Shown here: positions 1-8,780 of the stretch, piece by piece
Numbering within the stretch: position 1 is the first letter of the stretch
Layout of the letters: every line of letters starts with the position of its first letter
NCBI GenBank assembly: GCA_003134515.1
Contig: PLBM01000039.1
Location: forward strand, 510 to 36,975
DNA length: 36,466 nt
Source of the DNA: Acidimicrobiaceae bacterium
GTDB lineage: Bacteria; Actinomycetota; Acidimicrobiia; Acidimicrobiales; RAAP-2
Direction of reading: 5' to 3'
Notes under the pieces: generated by a model
The model's database searches: none
The model's input: only the letters and a program-made list of their open reading frames with translations
What the model was told of the DNA's origin: nothing
Position numbers and translations under genes: made by a program

Positions 1-464
1 CCGATGTCCTCGTGCCAGAGCTCGGGGTGCTGTTCAATGAAGGTTTTAAGGAGTTCGGTGCACGCGGGGTCGTCGAGCACGACGATCTCGACGCCGAGCT
101 CTTGGAGCCATTCGTGGCCACCGTGGAAGTTCTCGGCTTCGCCAATGACGACGGCGCCGATGTTGAACTGACGAACGAGGCCCGAGCAGTACCAACAAGG
201 TGACAGCGTGGTGACCATGACGCACTCGGGGTAGTCGCGGCGGCGCCCGGCCTTTCGAAAGGCGTCGGTTTCGGCGTGGACCGACGCGTCGTCTTCTTGC
301 ACCCGTCGATTGTGGCCCGATCCGAGGAGCGTGCCGTCGCGCAAAAAGAGCGCCGCACCGATCGGGATACCCCCTTCGTTAAGGCCCGTGACCGCTTCGT
401 CGTAGGCCGTGGCGAGCATCTGATGGGCGAGGATTGGTGCGAGCGGTGCCGTGGCAGGGGTCAT
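1..464 (-). CDS. Cytosine deaminase, fungal (Fcy1)-type, 3' end truncated by the window edge
   Basis: Own minus-strand translation: MTPATAPLAPILAHQMLATAYDEAVTGLNEGGIPIGAALF...GHNRRVQ...HAETDAF...TTLSPCWYCSG...VVIGEAENFHGG...VEIVVLDDPACTELLKTFIEQHPELWHEDIG; HAE and PCxxC zinc motifs; close to the remembered yeast Fcy1 pattern ending in WFEDIG. Confidence 0.85.
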   Translation of the reverse strand, partial: MTPATAPLAPILAHQMLATAYDEAVTGLNEGGIPIGAALFLRDGTLLGSGHNRRVQEDDASVHAETDAFRKAGRRRDYPECVMVTTLSPCWYCSGLVRQFNIGAVVIGEAENFHGGHEWLQELGVEIVVLDDPACTELLKTFIEQHPELWHEDI

Positions 465-1095
465 GGAATCAGTATGCTCCAGCACCGTGACCAGAGGTAC
501 GTACTCCGTCGATATCGGATCCCAGCGCGTCGATCTCCCGGTCGTGTCGTTGAATGAGAATCTGGCGTTGGCGCTGCTCATCACCGTGGACATGGGCCTG
601 GCGTTCATGACCAAGGCCGGCGAAGAGTTGGCCGAAGTGCTCGCGCCCTACGACCTGGACGTGGTGGCGACCGTGGCCACCATGGGCATACCGCTGGCCG
701 TGGAGGTGACGCGCTGCCTCGGACTGGACCAGTACGTGGTCTTGCACAAGACCCCCAAGATTCACTTGGCCGACGCCATCAGTGAATCGGTGCGTTCAAT
801 CACCACGAACGTCGAGCAGCGTCTGCTTTTTGACCGGGCCCGGCTCGGCGACGTCACTGACAAGCGCGTGGCTATCGTCGACGACGTCATCTCCACTGGT
901 GCCTCCACCGGGGCGACACTGCGGCTTCTACGCGGGGTGGGCGCGCACGTCGTGGCCATCGGCACCCTGGTCACCGAGGCCTCGCTCTGGCGCGCGGCGT
1001 TAGGCGATGACGCCACCATGGTGCGCGCGCTCGGTTCGATTCCCGTGTTTCGCCCAGACGGATCCGGGGGACTGGTGGAGGACTGGAACGGCTAA
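463..1095 (+). CDS. Phosphoribosyltransferase family protein (purine PRTase-like); start may be GTG at 487
   Basis: PRPP-binding motif VAIVDDVISTGAST, APRT-like N-terminal region (VATVATMGIPLAVEV); head-to-head with the cytosine deaminase. Confidence 0.8.
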   Translation: MESVCSSTVTRGTYSVDIGSQRVDLPVVSLNENLALALLITVDMGLAFMTKAGEELAEVLAPYDLDVVATVATMGIPLAVEVTRCLGLDQYVVLHKTPKIHLADAISESVRSITTNVEQRLLFDRARLGDVTDKRVAIVDDVISTGASTGATLRLLRGVGAHVVAIGTLVTEASLWRAALGDDATMVRALGSIPVFRPDGSGGLVEDWNG

Positions 1096-1096
1096 C

Positions 1097-1123
1097 CGTC
1101 CCTCGGACCGGGTCCGAGGGACG
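1097..1123. terminator. Bidirectional hairpin between convergent PRTase and NCS1 permease genes
   Basis: Perfect 12-bp inverted repeat CGTCCCTCGGAC-CGG-GTCCGAGGGACG. Confidence 0.75.
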
Positions 1124-1129
1124 AAACCT

Positions 1130-2683
1130 TTAGCGCGTCGGTTCGAGTTCCTTTTGACGCTTGACCTGGCGAGCGACGTTGCCCGTCAACTTTTCGAGCA
1201 CGAAGTAAACGAGAGCGGCGATGACGATACCGGCCTCAATCGAAAAGTCGGCGCCGCCGTACCAGCCAGCGCCGCACACGCCGTGCACGAGCGAGCCCGC
1301 GCACGCGCCACCGTAGTGATTCGAGACTGGCGTCATCCAGTGGAACGGAAAGTTGACCGGTGGAGGCGCCTTTGAAAAGGCCAGTGTCGCACCGACGAGA
1401 CCCGCCGCGAAGGCCACGATGGCGCTCCAATTTATGCCGCTGGCGCCGACAAAGTACAAGCTCCCTCGATCTAGTCGCTGCATCTCCGCGGCGCTGTAGC
1501 GGTACTTTCGCATTAACCAGTCGACCATCATGATGGCGAACCACGGGGCGATCCAGACAATGATGACTCCGACGAACTCTTTCATATACAAAGAGAAGGT
1601 CGACTGAAATTCGGCGTAGATCGTTAAACCGCACGCCAGGAAAGAGTCCAGCACCACCGCCTGGTAACGCTTCATTCGAAGTCCCATCGCCTGAAGCGAC
1701 ACGCCCGAGGAGTAAAGGTCCAGCGAGTTGATGCCAAAGAGCTGCACGATGGCGAACAGCAAGAACAACACGACGACCCAACTGGGGATGAAGTGCTGAC
1801 CGTGGAGGGCCTCAAAGGGATTGGCCCCGTTCCACGCCGCGACTTGGGCGTTCGTAGAGAGGAAGGTGAATGTGGCGGCGCCCAGGATCATCATGATGAT
1901 TTCCGGTATGGCCGTACTTACAAAGATCCACCACACGATTGACCACTTCTTCTCGTTGCGCGGCAGGTAACGGGTGTAGTCGTTGCCGCACTCCGTCCAG
2001 CCGAGCCCCGACAACGCGATGGTAAAGGCCAGTCCCGCGGTGTAGAGCTGCCATCCGCCGCCAAAACCTTTAAAGGTGGCTGAGCCGTGTCGAAAGTCGT
2101 AAATGGCGAGCAGGACGAAGATCGCGCCAAAGGGAATGATGAGCGTACGAAGGACCTTGATCATGGTCGCGTGGCCGAAGTAGGGCATCACCGCTTGGAT
2201 CGACGCAGCGACGATGATGAAGATGACCTTGAGTGGCGTCGATACTTGCACGCCCGCCATTTGAAACAGCACGATCGCGGCCCCCACGATGAGAATGAGG
2301 CCCTCGGTCTCAAAACCTAACTGAGTGATCCAGTTGAAGAAGCTGACGAGTCGCGACCCGCGCGTGCCAAAGGCCGCTCGAGAGATGGCAAAGGCGGTCG
2401 TTCCTCCTTCGGGACCCTGCAGCGACGCCAGTCCGAGAAGAAAGAAGGAGAGATTACCGATGATGATGATGCTGAGGGCCGTATAGAAACTGAAGCCAAA
2501 GCCCATGAGCAACGCGCCGTAAATGAAGTACTCGACGTTGATGGCCGAGCCCGCCCATAGCGCCCCAATATTTCGAGGCGTGGCCCAACGTTCGGACTCT
2601 GGAATGAAGTCGATGCCGTGCTGCTCGACGCGAAACGCCGGGTCGCCCGTGGATCCGTCATGTGAATCGAAAGTTAACGCCAC
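1130..2683 (-). CDS. NCS1 family nucleobase:cation symporter (purine-cytosine permease-like)
   Basis: 517 aa multi-TM protein, ERWATPRNIGALWAGSAINVEYFIYGALL...; GTG start with GGAGG SD. Confidence 0.85.
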   Translation of the reverse strand: MALTFDSHDGSTGDPAFRVEQHGIDFIPESERWATPRNIGALWAGSAINVEYFIYGALLMGFGFSFYTALSIIIIGNLSFFLLGLASLQGPEGGTTAFAISRAAFGTRGSRLVSFFNWITQLGFETEGLILIVGAAIVLFQMAGVQVSTPLKVIFIIVAASIQAVMPYFGHATMIKVLRTLIIPFGAIFVLLAIYDFRHGSATFKGFGGGWQLYTAGLAFTIALSGLGWTECGNDYTRYLPRNEKKWSIVWWIFVSTAIPEIIMMILGAATFTFLSTNAQVAAWNGANPFEALHGQHFIPSWVVVLFLLFAIVQLFGINSLDLYSSGVSLQAMGLRMKRYQAVVLDSFLACGLTIYAEFQSTFSLYMKEFVGVIIVWIAPWFAIMMVDWLMRKYRYSAAEMQRLDRGSLYFVGASGINWSAIVAFAAGLVGATLAFSKAPPPVNFPFHWMTPVSNHYGGACAGSLVHGVCGAGWYGGADFSIEAGIVIAALVYFVLEKLTGNVARQVKRQKELEPTR

Positions 2684-2867
2684 GCGGGTGTCCTCCCTAT
2701 TAGTTCTGTCCCCCGTGCCGACCCCGTGAGGCGCTACTCGTACGCGCCAAGTATGCCCGAAACCAAATGTCCGCGAGCGGGTAATGAAATATTTTCTTGT
2801 CCAACTTCCATTTTCTGGGATTTAGCGGCTTCTTACCCTCTTTCAATAGGCACCACAAACTCCGGCG

Positions 2868-2880
2868 TCACACTGTGTGA
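2868..2880. promoter_or_regulatory. Palindrome TCACAC-T-GTGTGA in the divergent NCS1/SBP intergenic region, possible operator
   Basis: Perfect 6-bp arms around a single central base; in noncoding DNA between divergent genes. Confidence 0.4.
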
Positions 2881-2990
2881 TGTCCAAGGAGATGGTGGCC
2901 CCGCGAGTCGACTTCCTATCCACCACGCCCATTGACAGACCGTTGGGTCACGGCAGCCCACTGAGGTAAAAGCGTTTAATTGCCCACTTT

Positions 2991-3031
2991 TTCAGGACCC
3001 AGGCGGCCCCTCCCTCCGCCTGGGTCCTGAA
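2991..3031. other. Strong 16-bp inverted repeat (stem-loop or cruciform) in divergent intergenic region
   Basis: TTCAGGACCCAGGCGG-CCCCTCCCT-CCGCCTGGGTCCTGAA, perfect arms, 9-nt loop, no U-tract downstream on either strand. Confidence 0.8.
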
Positions 3032-3149
3032 GTAGTACCCCGCCAAAAGAGTTTTCATAGGTGTACTGGCAGGTAGGCCAGTTCTTGCTAAGTTTCGCGC
3101 AGTGGGGAAACCGCACAAGGCGGTCTCTCTGGGGGAAAGCAGGACAAAG

Positions 3150-5051
3150 ATGTCGTCAACGTTCGATCGTCGTTCGTTCCTTACTCATTCAGCGGCCACG
3201 ATTGGCGGCGTCGCCATGGCAGGCACCGTGGTCGATGGTCTTCTCGCCAACGTCGCCGGCGCAACTCTGCCCGTGGGCGTCAACAATGGCAAGCCAAGGA
3301 GGGGCGGCACCCTCACTGTCGGAACACTCTCCGACGTGCCCAACTTCCACATCTTTAACGGAGCGCAAGGCAAGATGGACGCCTCGGCTTTCTGCGTGGC
3401 GAATGCACTGTACGACCCTCTTTTCGTAATGTCGCATAACGGCCGGACCGCGTTGCCGATGTTGGCACTTTCGGCGACGCCGAATGCCAATTACACGGTG
3501 TGGACGGTCGTACTTCGCCAAGGTGTCACCTTTTCCAACGGCGACCCCTTCAACGCCGCCATCTGCTTGGCGAACTACACCGCCGCGGCCGCGGACCCCA
3601 CGGTGGGTCTGGCGATTAAGCCGATCATCGCGTCGGTGACGGCGGTCAGCGCCTATACGGTGGCCTACAACTTGGTCATACCGTTTTCCGCGTTCCCGAT
3701 CTCGCTCGCGGAGTCGCAGATCTCCTACATGGCGCACCCCTCGTCGTTCTCACCGACCTACACGGGTAACCCGGTCGGCACCGGACCGTTCGTCGTGAAG
3801 TCGTGGCAAGTCGGCGTTGAGTCACAGTTCACTCGCAACAAGAACTATTGGCGCTCCGACGCGCATAACCGCCAGCTGCCGTACCTCAACGGCATCAACT
3901 TCAAGACCATCGTGGATAATCCGACTCGCAACGAGGCACTCCAGAGTGGCTCGGTGGACATGATTCTCCAGCAGGATGGCATCCAGATAGCGGCCTTTAG
4001 TCATATGAAGAACGTCTCGCACGTTACCGACATCAACGCGCCGCGCGACCCATCGGTGAACTGTCTCATCTTTAATACGACGGCGACGTTGAACCAGTAC
4101 TTTTGTTGGGCTGGTCTGTTCGCGGGCATCGGAGTGCCGGGAACCTTGCAGTACCTCTTGAAGGGCCAGGCAGCGCCCGCCGCGGTGCAAGATGCTGACT
4201 GGGTTGGCACCATGGGTGCAGTCAACCCATCGACGTTGCAGTGGGACACGACCTTAAAGCCGGTGGTGAACGACCCGTCCATTCGCAAGGCCTGCGCAAT
4301 GGCGATTAACCGCAACACGTACTTCAAGGTGATCGACAAAAAAGTGGGCTCGGTGGCGAACGGTCTCTTTCGAAAGACCTCGCAGTTCTACAAGGACCCG
4401 GGATGGCCCGCGTACAACCCCACTGCGGCCAAGGCCCTGGTGGACGCGTACAAGACAAAAAACAACGTCACCAAGGTCGGGTTTTGTATCGAGACCGTGT
4501 CGGGAAGTTCCTCGTCGGTCGCGGCGTTCTCCTTGTTCCAGCAACAGTTGGCTGCGGTGGGCATCACCGTGACGCCGCGGCCCTCAGTGCAGAGCACGTT
4601 GATCAACAACGTGATTTATGGCGAGTTCGACTGCTCTGAGTGGAACCAGTTCGGTGGCGTTGACCCGTCGCTGAACTACGTGTGGTTCATCTCACTCAAC
4701 GCCACGGCCGGGCTGGGCGCTGGCGGACTCGGGATGGGCGCACTGCCTTCGGGAACGTTCATCGCCGGAGCCGTGAACTTTGCGCACCAGGGTGACCCTA
4801 CGGTCGAAGCGGCCATGTTGGCGGCCCTTGCAGCCAAGCCCGGTTCGGCCACTGAAAAGGCGTCGTGGCAGACTGTTAACACTCAATTCGCCCAACTGGT
4901 CCCCTACCTATGGCTTGACTCCTTGGTCAACGCCTGGGCGGCGAGGAGCCACGTGCAGAACTGGGTCTCGGGTACGGCTGGTGACGGCACCACCAAGGTC
5001 CTCAGTCCCAACGGTGGCTCGGCGCGATGGGACCAAATCTGGAAGTCGTAG
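3150..5051 (+). CDS. ABC transporter substrate-binding protein, family 5 (peptide/nickel-type), Tat-type signal
   Basis: MSSTFDRRSFLTHSAATIGGVAMAG signal with RRSFL; RRGGTLTVG, DPLFVMSHNGRTALPMLALS, VVLRQGVTFSNGDPFNA typical of SBP_bac_5. Confidence 0.88.
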   Translation: MSSTFDRRSFLTHSAATIGGVAMAGTVVDGLLANVAGATLPVGVNNGKPRRGGTLTVGTLSDVPNFHIFNGAQGKMDASAFCVANALYDPLFVMSHNGRTALPMLALSATPNANYTVWTVVLRQGVTFSNGDPFNAAICLANYTAAAADPTVGLAIKPIIASVTAVSAYTVAYNLVIPFSAFPISLAESQISYMAHPSSFSPTYTGNPVGTGPFVVKSWQVGVESQFTRNKNYWRSDAHNRQLPYLNGINFKTIVDNPTRNEALQSGSVDMILQQDGIQIAAFSHMKNVSHVTDINAPRDPSVNCLIFNTTATLNQYFCWAGLFAGIGVPGTLQYLLKGQAAPAAVQDADWVGTMGAVNPSTLQWDTTLKPVVNDPSIRKACAMAINRNTYFKVIDKKVGSVANGLFRKTSQFYKDPGWPAYNPTAAKALVDAYKTKNNVTKVGFCIETVSGSSSSVAAFSLFQQQLAAVGITVTPRPSVQSTLINNVIYGEFDCSEWNQFGGVDPSLNYVWFISLNATAGLGAGGLGMGALPSGTFIAGAVNFAHQGDPTVEAAMLAALAAKPGSATEKASWQTVNTQFAQLVPYLWLDSLVNAWAARSHVQNWVSGTAGDGTTKVLSPNGGSARWDQIWKS

Positions 5052-5068
5052 TTCGACTTAGTTAACTT

Positions 5069-5106
5069 CAACGAAGGAGCGGCGCGAATGCGCCGCTCCT
5101 TCGTTG
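5069..5106. terminator. Bidirectional terminator hairpin between convergent SBP and MFS genes
   Basis: Perfect 17-bp stem CAACGAAGGAGCGGCGC-GAAT-GCGCCGCTCCTTCGTTG, followed by TCTCT on +. Confidence 0.85.
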
Positions 5107-5109
5107 TCT

Positions 5110-6270
5110 CTAGGGTGTTGCTTCGGCGATGTTGCCCTTCACGTGACGCCACCAGAACAACGTGGAGAGCGCGAGCGACGCTGATACCACCGCGATCAGC
5201 GTAAAGGGCAGGGCCGAATTGATAGTAAAGAGGAAACCCGATGCGCCCGCTCCCAGCGCCAGAGAGGCCGTGTTCGACGTGGTAAAGAGACCTTGGCGGC
5301 GGCCGAGTTCGCGGTTCGCCGCGCCTTGACTCATAAGTGATGAGATTGAAGGCACCGCGAGTGATGCGCCGATCGACTCAACGGATCCGAGCACGAGTAT
5401 GAGGTCGTTGTTATGAATATGGGGGTAGAGCGCAAGGAAGAAGGCGCCACTCAACAGCCCTACGAGAGCAATGGCGCGACGATTGGCGTGATCGGCGAGT
5501 CGACCGCCAAATCGGGCAAGTACGACCCACGGCACACTAAAGAAAGTCCAGCTCAAACGAATCTGCAGGGTGCTCGCGTGGTGAGCGTGTAGCAAGAGGC
5601 TCCAACACGCTTCGTAAACGCCAATCGCAAGACCCGAGGCACTGGCCGCGAAGAGCGAGCCCACGAGTTGAGAGTTCCACTGCATTCTGGGTAGGGGCGA
5701 GGGGTCGTACCCTTGGTCGCCGAGATTGGTTCGAAGTGCGACCAACGCGGCGCCGAGACTGACCAGGCCAGTAACAAAGAATGCCCAGCCCAATTCGTTC
5801 ACCGATGCGACGACCCCGACGACGGGACCCACGGCGAGACCAAAGAGCTGCGCCGCAAAAATTTGTGACACGGCGCGACCTCGTTCTGACTCTGGAAAGA
5901 GCGAGGCGACCGCGGACAACGACGTGACTTCGATCGCGCCGGCCGATGCGCCCTGGAACGCGCGGGTCAAGGCAAGCCATGGGGCGGTGACGGGCAGCAG
6001 ATACGTCATGCTGGCGAAGCCGTAGGTCACGAGGCTCACGACGAGTATGCGGCGTCGCCCGAACTTGTCAGCCAGATGGCCAAAGGCGAACTGAGTGGCC
6101 ACACCCGCGACAAAGAACGTGGCCATGATCAGTCCGATGATGGTCGGCGTGCCATCGCGATGCTCGAGAAAAAGCGGCAGGAGCGGCAGACCGAGGGTCG
6201 CGCCCATCCACTGGATTGCCACGATGACCGTCAGGCGGCGCAAGGTTTGTCGTGCAGTGCTCTGCGCCAT
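5110..6270 (-). CDS. MFS transporter
   Basis: 12-TM-like protein, GHLADKFGRRRILVVSLVTYG and RAFQGASAGAIEVT motifs; start ATG 6270 preferred over GTG 6279 because of a TAGCGT box 7 nt upstream. Confidence 0.85.
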   Translation of the reverse strand: MAQSTARQTLRRLTVIVAIQWMGATLGLPLLPLFLEHRDGTPTIIGLIMATFFVAGVATQFAFGHLADKFGRRRILVVSLVTYGFASMTYLLPVTAPWLALTRAFQGASAGAIEVTSLSAVASLFPESERGRAVSQIFAAQLFGLAVGPVVGVVASVNELGWAFFVTGLVSLGAALVALRTNLGDQGYDPSPLPRMQWNSQLVGSLFAASASGLAIGVYEACWSLLLHAHHASTLQIRLSWTFFSVPWVVLARFGGRLADHANRRAIALVGLLSGAFFLALYPHIHNNDLILVLGSVESIGASLAVPSISSLMSQGAANRELGRRQGLFTTSNTASLALGAGASGFLFTINSALPFTLIAVVSASLALSTLFWWRHVKGNIAEATP

Positions 6271-6316
6271 GGGGACCACGCTACCGTTCGTCGCGCGCGA
6301 TCTCAGGGTGAAGTGA

Positions 6317-6880
6317 TTAGATCGTACGGCATTCGATCAAAATGAGGACACCCAGCATCACGTACAGATAAGGCATGAACGTCGCCGCGTGTTCATTACC
6401 CCACCGCACGACGCGCGGATGGGTGGCGAACTGTACGGCACTGAAGAGAAAGACCATCTCCCAGAGGGCGAACGTGGCCACGGTTAGAAAAGCGTGCGCG
6501 ACGCCATCGGCGCGAAACAGCGGTATCCAGACGGCTAGATTATCTCCACCCAATCCCAACGCGAGCACGAACGTCGTGACGCTACCGCGACGAAACTGCT
6601 CACGGGCCGGGGCGCGATGGCGCCACGCGTGCAGCGCGAAGGCGAAGGGCGCGACGGACAGTAGTCCGATCCAGCGCAGAGGAATGGGCGCGAGGAGTGA
6701 TCCGAGGCCGCTCGCCAACATGACGATCGTGGCGATCGCCAGCGCGTGCGCCCAACCGACGCGGCGAAATCGCGACGGCTGAGTGACCACGAGTTGCGCC
6801 GCGAAGGCGAAGAAGTTGTCGAACATCGTTCCAAGAAACGCGAACGAGGCGACGAGAATGACGCCAAGCAACGTGTGCAC
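6317..6880 (-). CDS. CadD family cadmium resistance/transport protein
   Basis: MHTLLGVILVASFAFLGTMFDNFFAF... GLGGDNLAVWIPLFR ... LGVLILIE, hydrophobic and CadD-like. Confidence 0.7.
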   Translation of the reverse strand: MHTLLGVILVASFAFLGTMFDNFFAFAAQLVVTQPSRFRRVGWAHALAIATIVMLASGLGSLLAPIPLRWIGLLSVAPFAFALHAWRHRAPAREQFRRGSVTTFVLALGLGGDNLAVWIPLFRADGVAHAFLTVATFALWEMVFLFSAVQFATHPRVVRWGNEHAATFMPYLYVMLGVLILIECRTI

Positions 6881-6940
6881 TCGCCGACCTTACTTGAGAG
6901 TACGAAAAAGATAAAAAAATGGCCCGGTAGGCTGAACGAG

Positions 6941-7909
6941 ATGATTGAACTCGTGTTGCCCCCTACGAACGAAGAACTTGAGCATGCCCGAAGGGTCGTG
7001 GCGCGGTTTGTCGATCCCACGCCGACGGTCACAATTTCGGTTCGCGGAAGAAGAGTCTTCGTCAAACTGGAGAGTCTCCAGGTCACTGGCTCGTTCAAGA
7101 TTCGCGGCGCTCTCGCCGCGATCGACGCGGCGCATCGCGAAGACCCGACGGGCGCGGTCATCACCGCGTCGGCCGGCAATCATGGACTGGGCATTGCGCA
7201 CGCGTCGTCACTACTCGGCGTACACGCCACGGTCGTCGTTCCCGAGAACGCGTCGGCGGCCAAGGTTGAGAAGCTCTCGAAATACGACGTCGAACTTCTC
7301 CAATTCGGTTCGTCGTTTGATGACGCGCAGGCCTTGGCGAAGAGGCTCGCCGAGGAGCGCTCCATCCGTTTTATCTCGCCGTTTAACGACAGTGACGTGA
7401 TTGCCGGTCAGTCGACTGTCTTCGACGAGATGTTGTTCCAAGCGCCCGAGATCGAGCACGTGGTGGTGTCGGTGGGCGGCGGTGGACTCATCTCGGGCAC
7501 TCTGATCTCTCGTGACGCGCACGGTCGCTCGGACATTCGCGTGACGGGTGTGCAACCTGAAGAAAGCGCCGCGCTGTACCACGTCTTACGTGGCGCGGCC
7601 ATGAGTGACGTCGTCCATCGCCCCACGATCGCCGACGGCCTCGCGGGCGGCGGCGATGAGGGGGCAGTGACCAACGAGCTGGTCGCCAAGAGTGGCATCG
7701 AATTGGTACTGGTGCCCGAAGTTGAGATTCGCCACGCGGTTCGCGAGATCGTCGAAGTGAACGGACTCGTAATGGAGGGATCTGCTGCAGCTTCGTACGC
7801 GGCCATCGCGACCAATCGTGTGGACGACGCCACCTCGAGGATCGGCTTTATCGCGAGTGGACGCAACATTTCCCATGAGCTGCTCATCGAACTCTTGAAG
7901 CATCCGTGA
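6941..7909 (+). CDS. Threonine/serine ammonia-lyase (PLP fold type II)
   Basis: FVKLESLQVTGSFKIRGA (PLP lysine motif), SAGNHGLGIAHAS, SVGGGGLISG. Confidence 0.88.
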   Translation: MIELVLPPTNEELEHARRVVARFVDPTPTVTISVRGRRVFVKLESLQVTGSFKIRGALAAIDAAHREDPTGAVITASAGNHGLGIAHASSLLGVHATVVVPENASAAKVEKLSKYDVELLQFGSSFDDAQALAKRLAEERSIRFISPFNDSDVIAGQSTVFDEMLFQAPEIEHVVVSVGGGGLISGTLISRDAHGRSDIRVTGVQPEESAALYHVLRGAAMSDVVHRPTIADGLAGGGDEGAVTNELVAKSGIELVLVPEVEIRHAVREIVEVNGLVMEGSAAASYAAIATNRVDDATSRIGFIASGRNISHELLIELLKHP

Positions 7910-7956
7910 CGTCACCCTGGTAAAGCCCCACGAAAATGAAACGGTAGGGTAGAACG

Positions 7957-8772
7957 GTGCCAGTAAAGACGCGCTTCATGGCTCTTGCGCTCGTGGTGGT
8001 CGCCATTGCGCTGACCGTGGCCGGCGTCGTGATCGCCGTGACCGATTCGAATCCCGGCGGGCTCGCCAAGGACCCGCTGGCGCTCAATGGTTACCCGCCG
8101 TCGTCGGCGAACCTGCTCGTCACGGTCTCCACCGGCGCCCCTTTTAGCCTCAACGCGAACGTGGCAGTGAACTTCAAGTCGAATCGAATTGACGCCGTCG
8201 TGCGTTTCCCCTTGGTCGTTGTCACGGCGGCCGTGGAGCTTCGCCTCATCCACAATCACATTTTCGCGCGCTCGGCTGACGCGTCGAGTGGACCGTGGTT
8301 AGCGGCGGCGTTAAAGACGCCCGCCCTCTTTGGCCTGGCGCTTGAGATGACCAAGCCCGATATTTATCTCATTACCGGCTTCGATCACAAGACCGTGTCG
8401 AAGAGCGGGCACTCCACCACCTACGACTTCTATAGGGACCGTATAGCGGTTTCGAGCTTTGGAGGTACGGCGACGTCGTCATCAATGGCGACACCGTTGC
8501 CAGTGGTGGGATCGGTCCGTTGGATCATCACCGTCGGTAGTCAGGGCGAAGTCTCTCAGAGCACGCTCACGGTCAAAACCAAGAAGTCCGAGATGACCCT
8601 GAGCGTCACGGCTCTTTCGTATAACCGGCCCACGCACATCGCCGTGCCGCCCGCCACGAGCGTGAAGCCGATCGCGAACTCGGTATTAGAGAAACTCTTG
8701 AGCTCTCTGGGCGTGAACTCAATTCTGGTGCCTCGAGATTTCACGTCATTGGCCCAAGCCAGTCTCAGTTAG
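7957..8772 (+). CDS. Membrane-anchored/secreted protein of unknown function
   Basis: N-terminal signal/TM FMALALVVVAIALTVAGVVIAV, beta-rich remainder; GTG start preceded by TAGGGT. Confidence 0.65.
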   Translation: MPVKTRFMALALVVVAIALTVAGVVIAVTDSNPGGLAKDPLALNGYPPSSANLLVTVSTGAPFSLNANVAVNFKSNRIDAVVRFPLVVVTAAVELRLIHNHIFARSADASSGPWLAAALKTPALFGLALEMTKPDIYLITGFDHKTVSKSGHSTTYDFYRDRIAVSSFGGTATSSSMATPLPVVGSVRWIITVGSQGEVSQSTLTVKTKKSEMTLSVTALSYNRPTHIAVPPATSVKPIANSVLEKLLSSLGVNSILVPRDFTSLAQASLS

Positions 8773-8780
8773 GTTGGCGA

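Noticed and set aside
7906-7915. GTGACGTCAC palindrome at the dehydratase stop
   Set aside because: Only 10 bp, includes the stop codon; expected by chance in a 36-kb GC-rich window.
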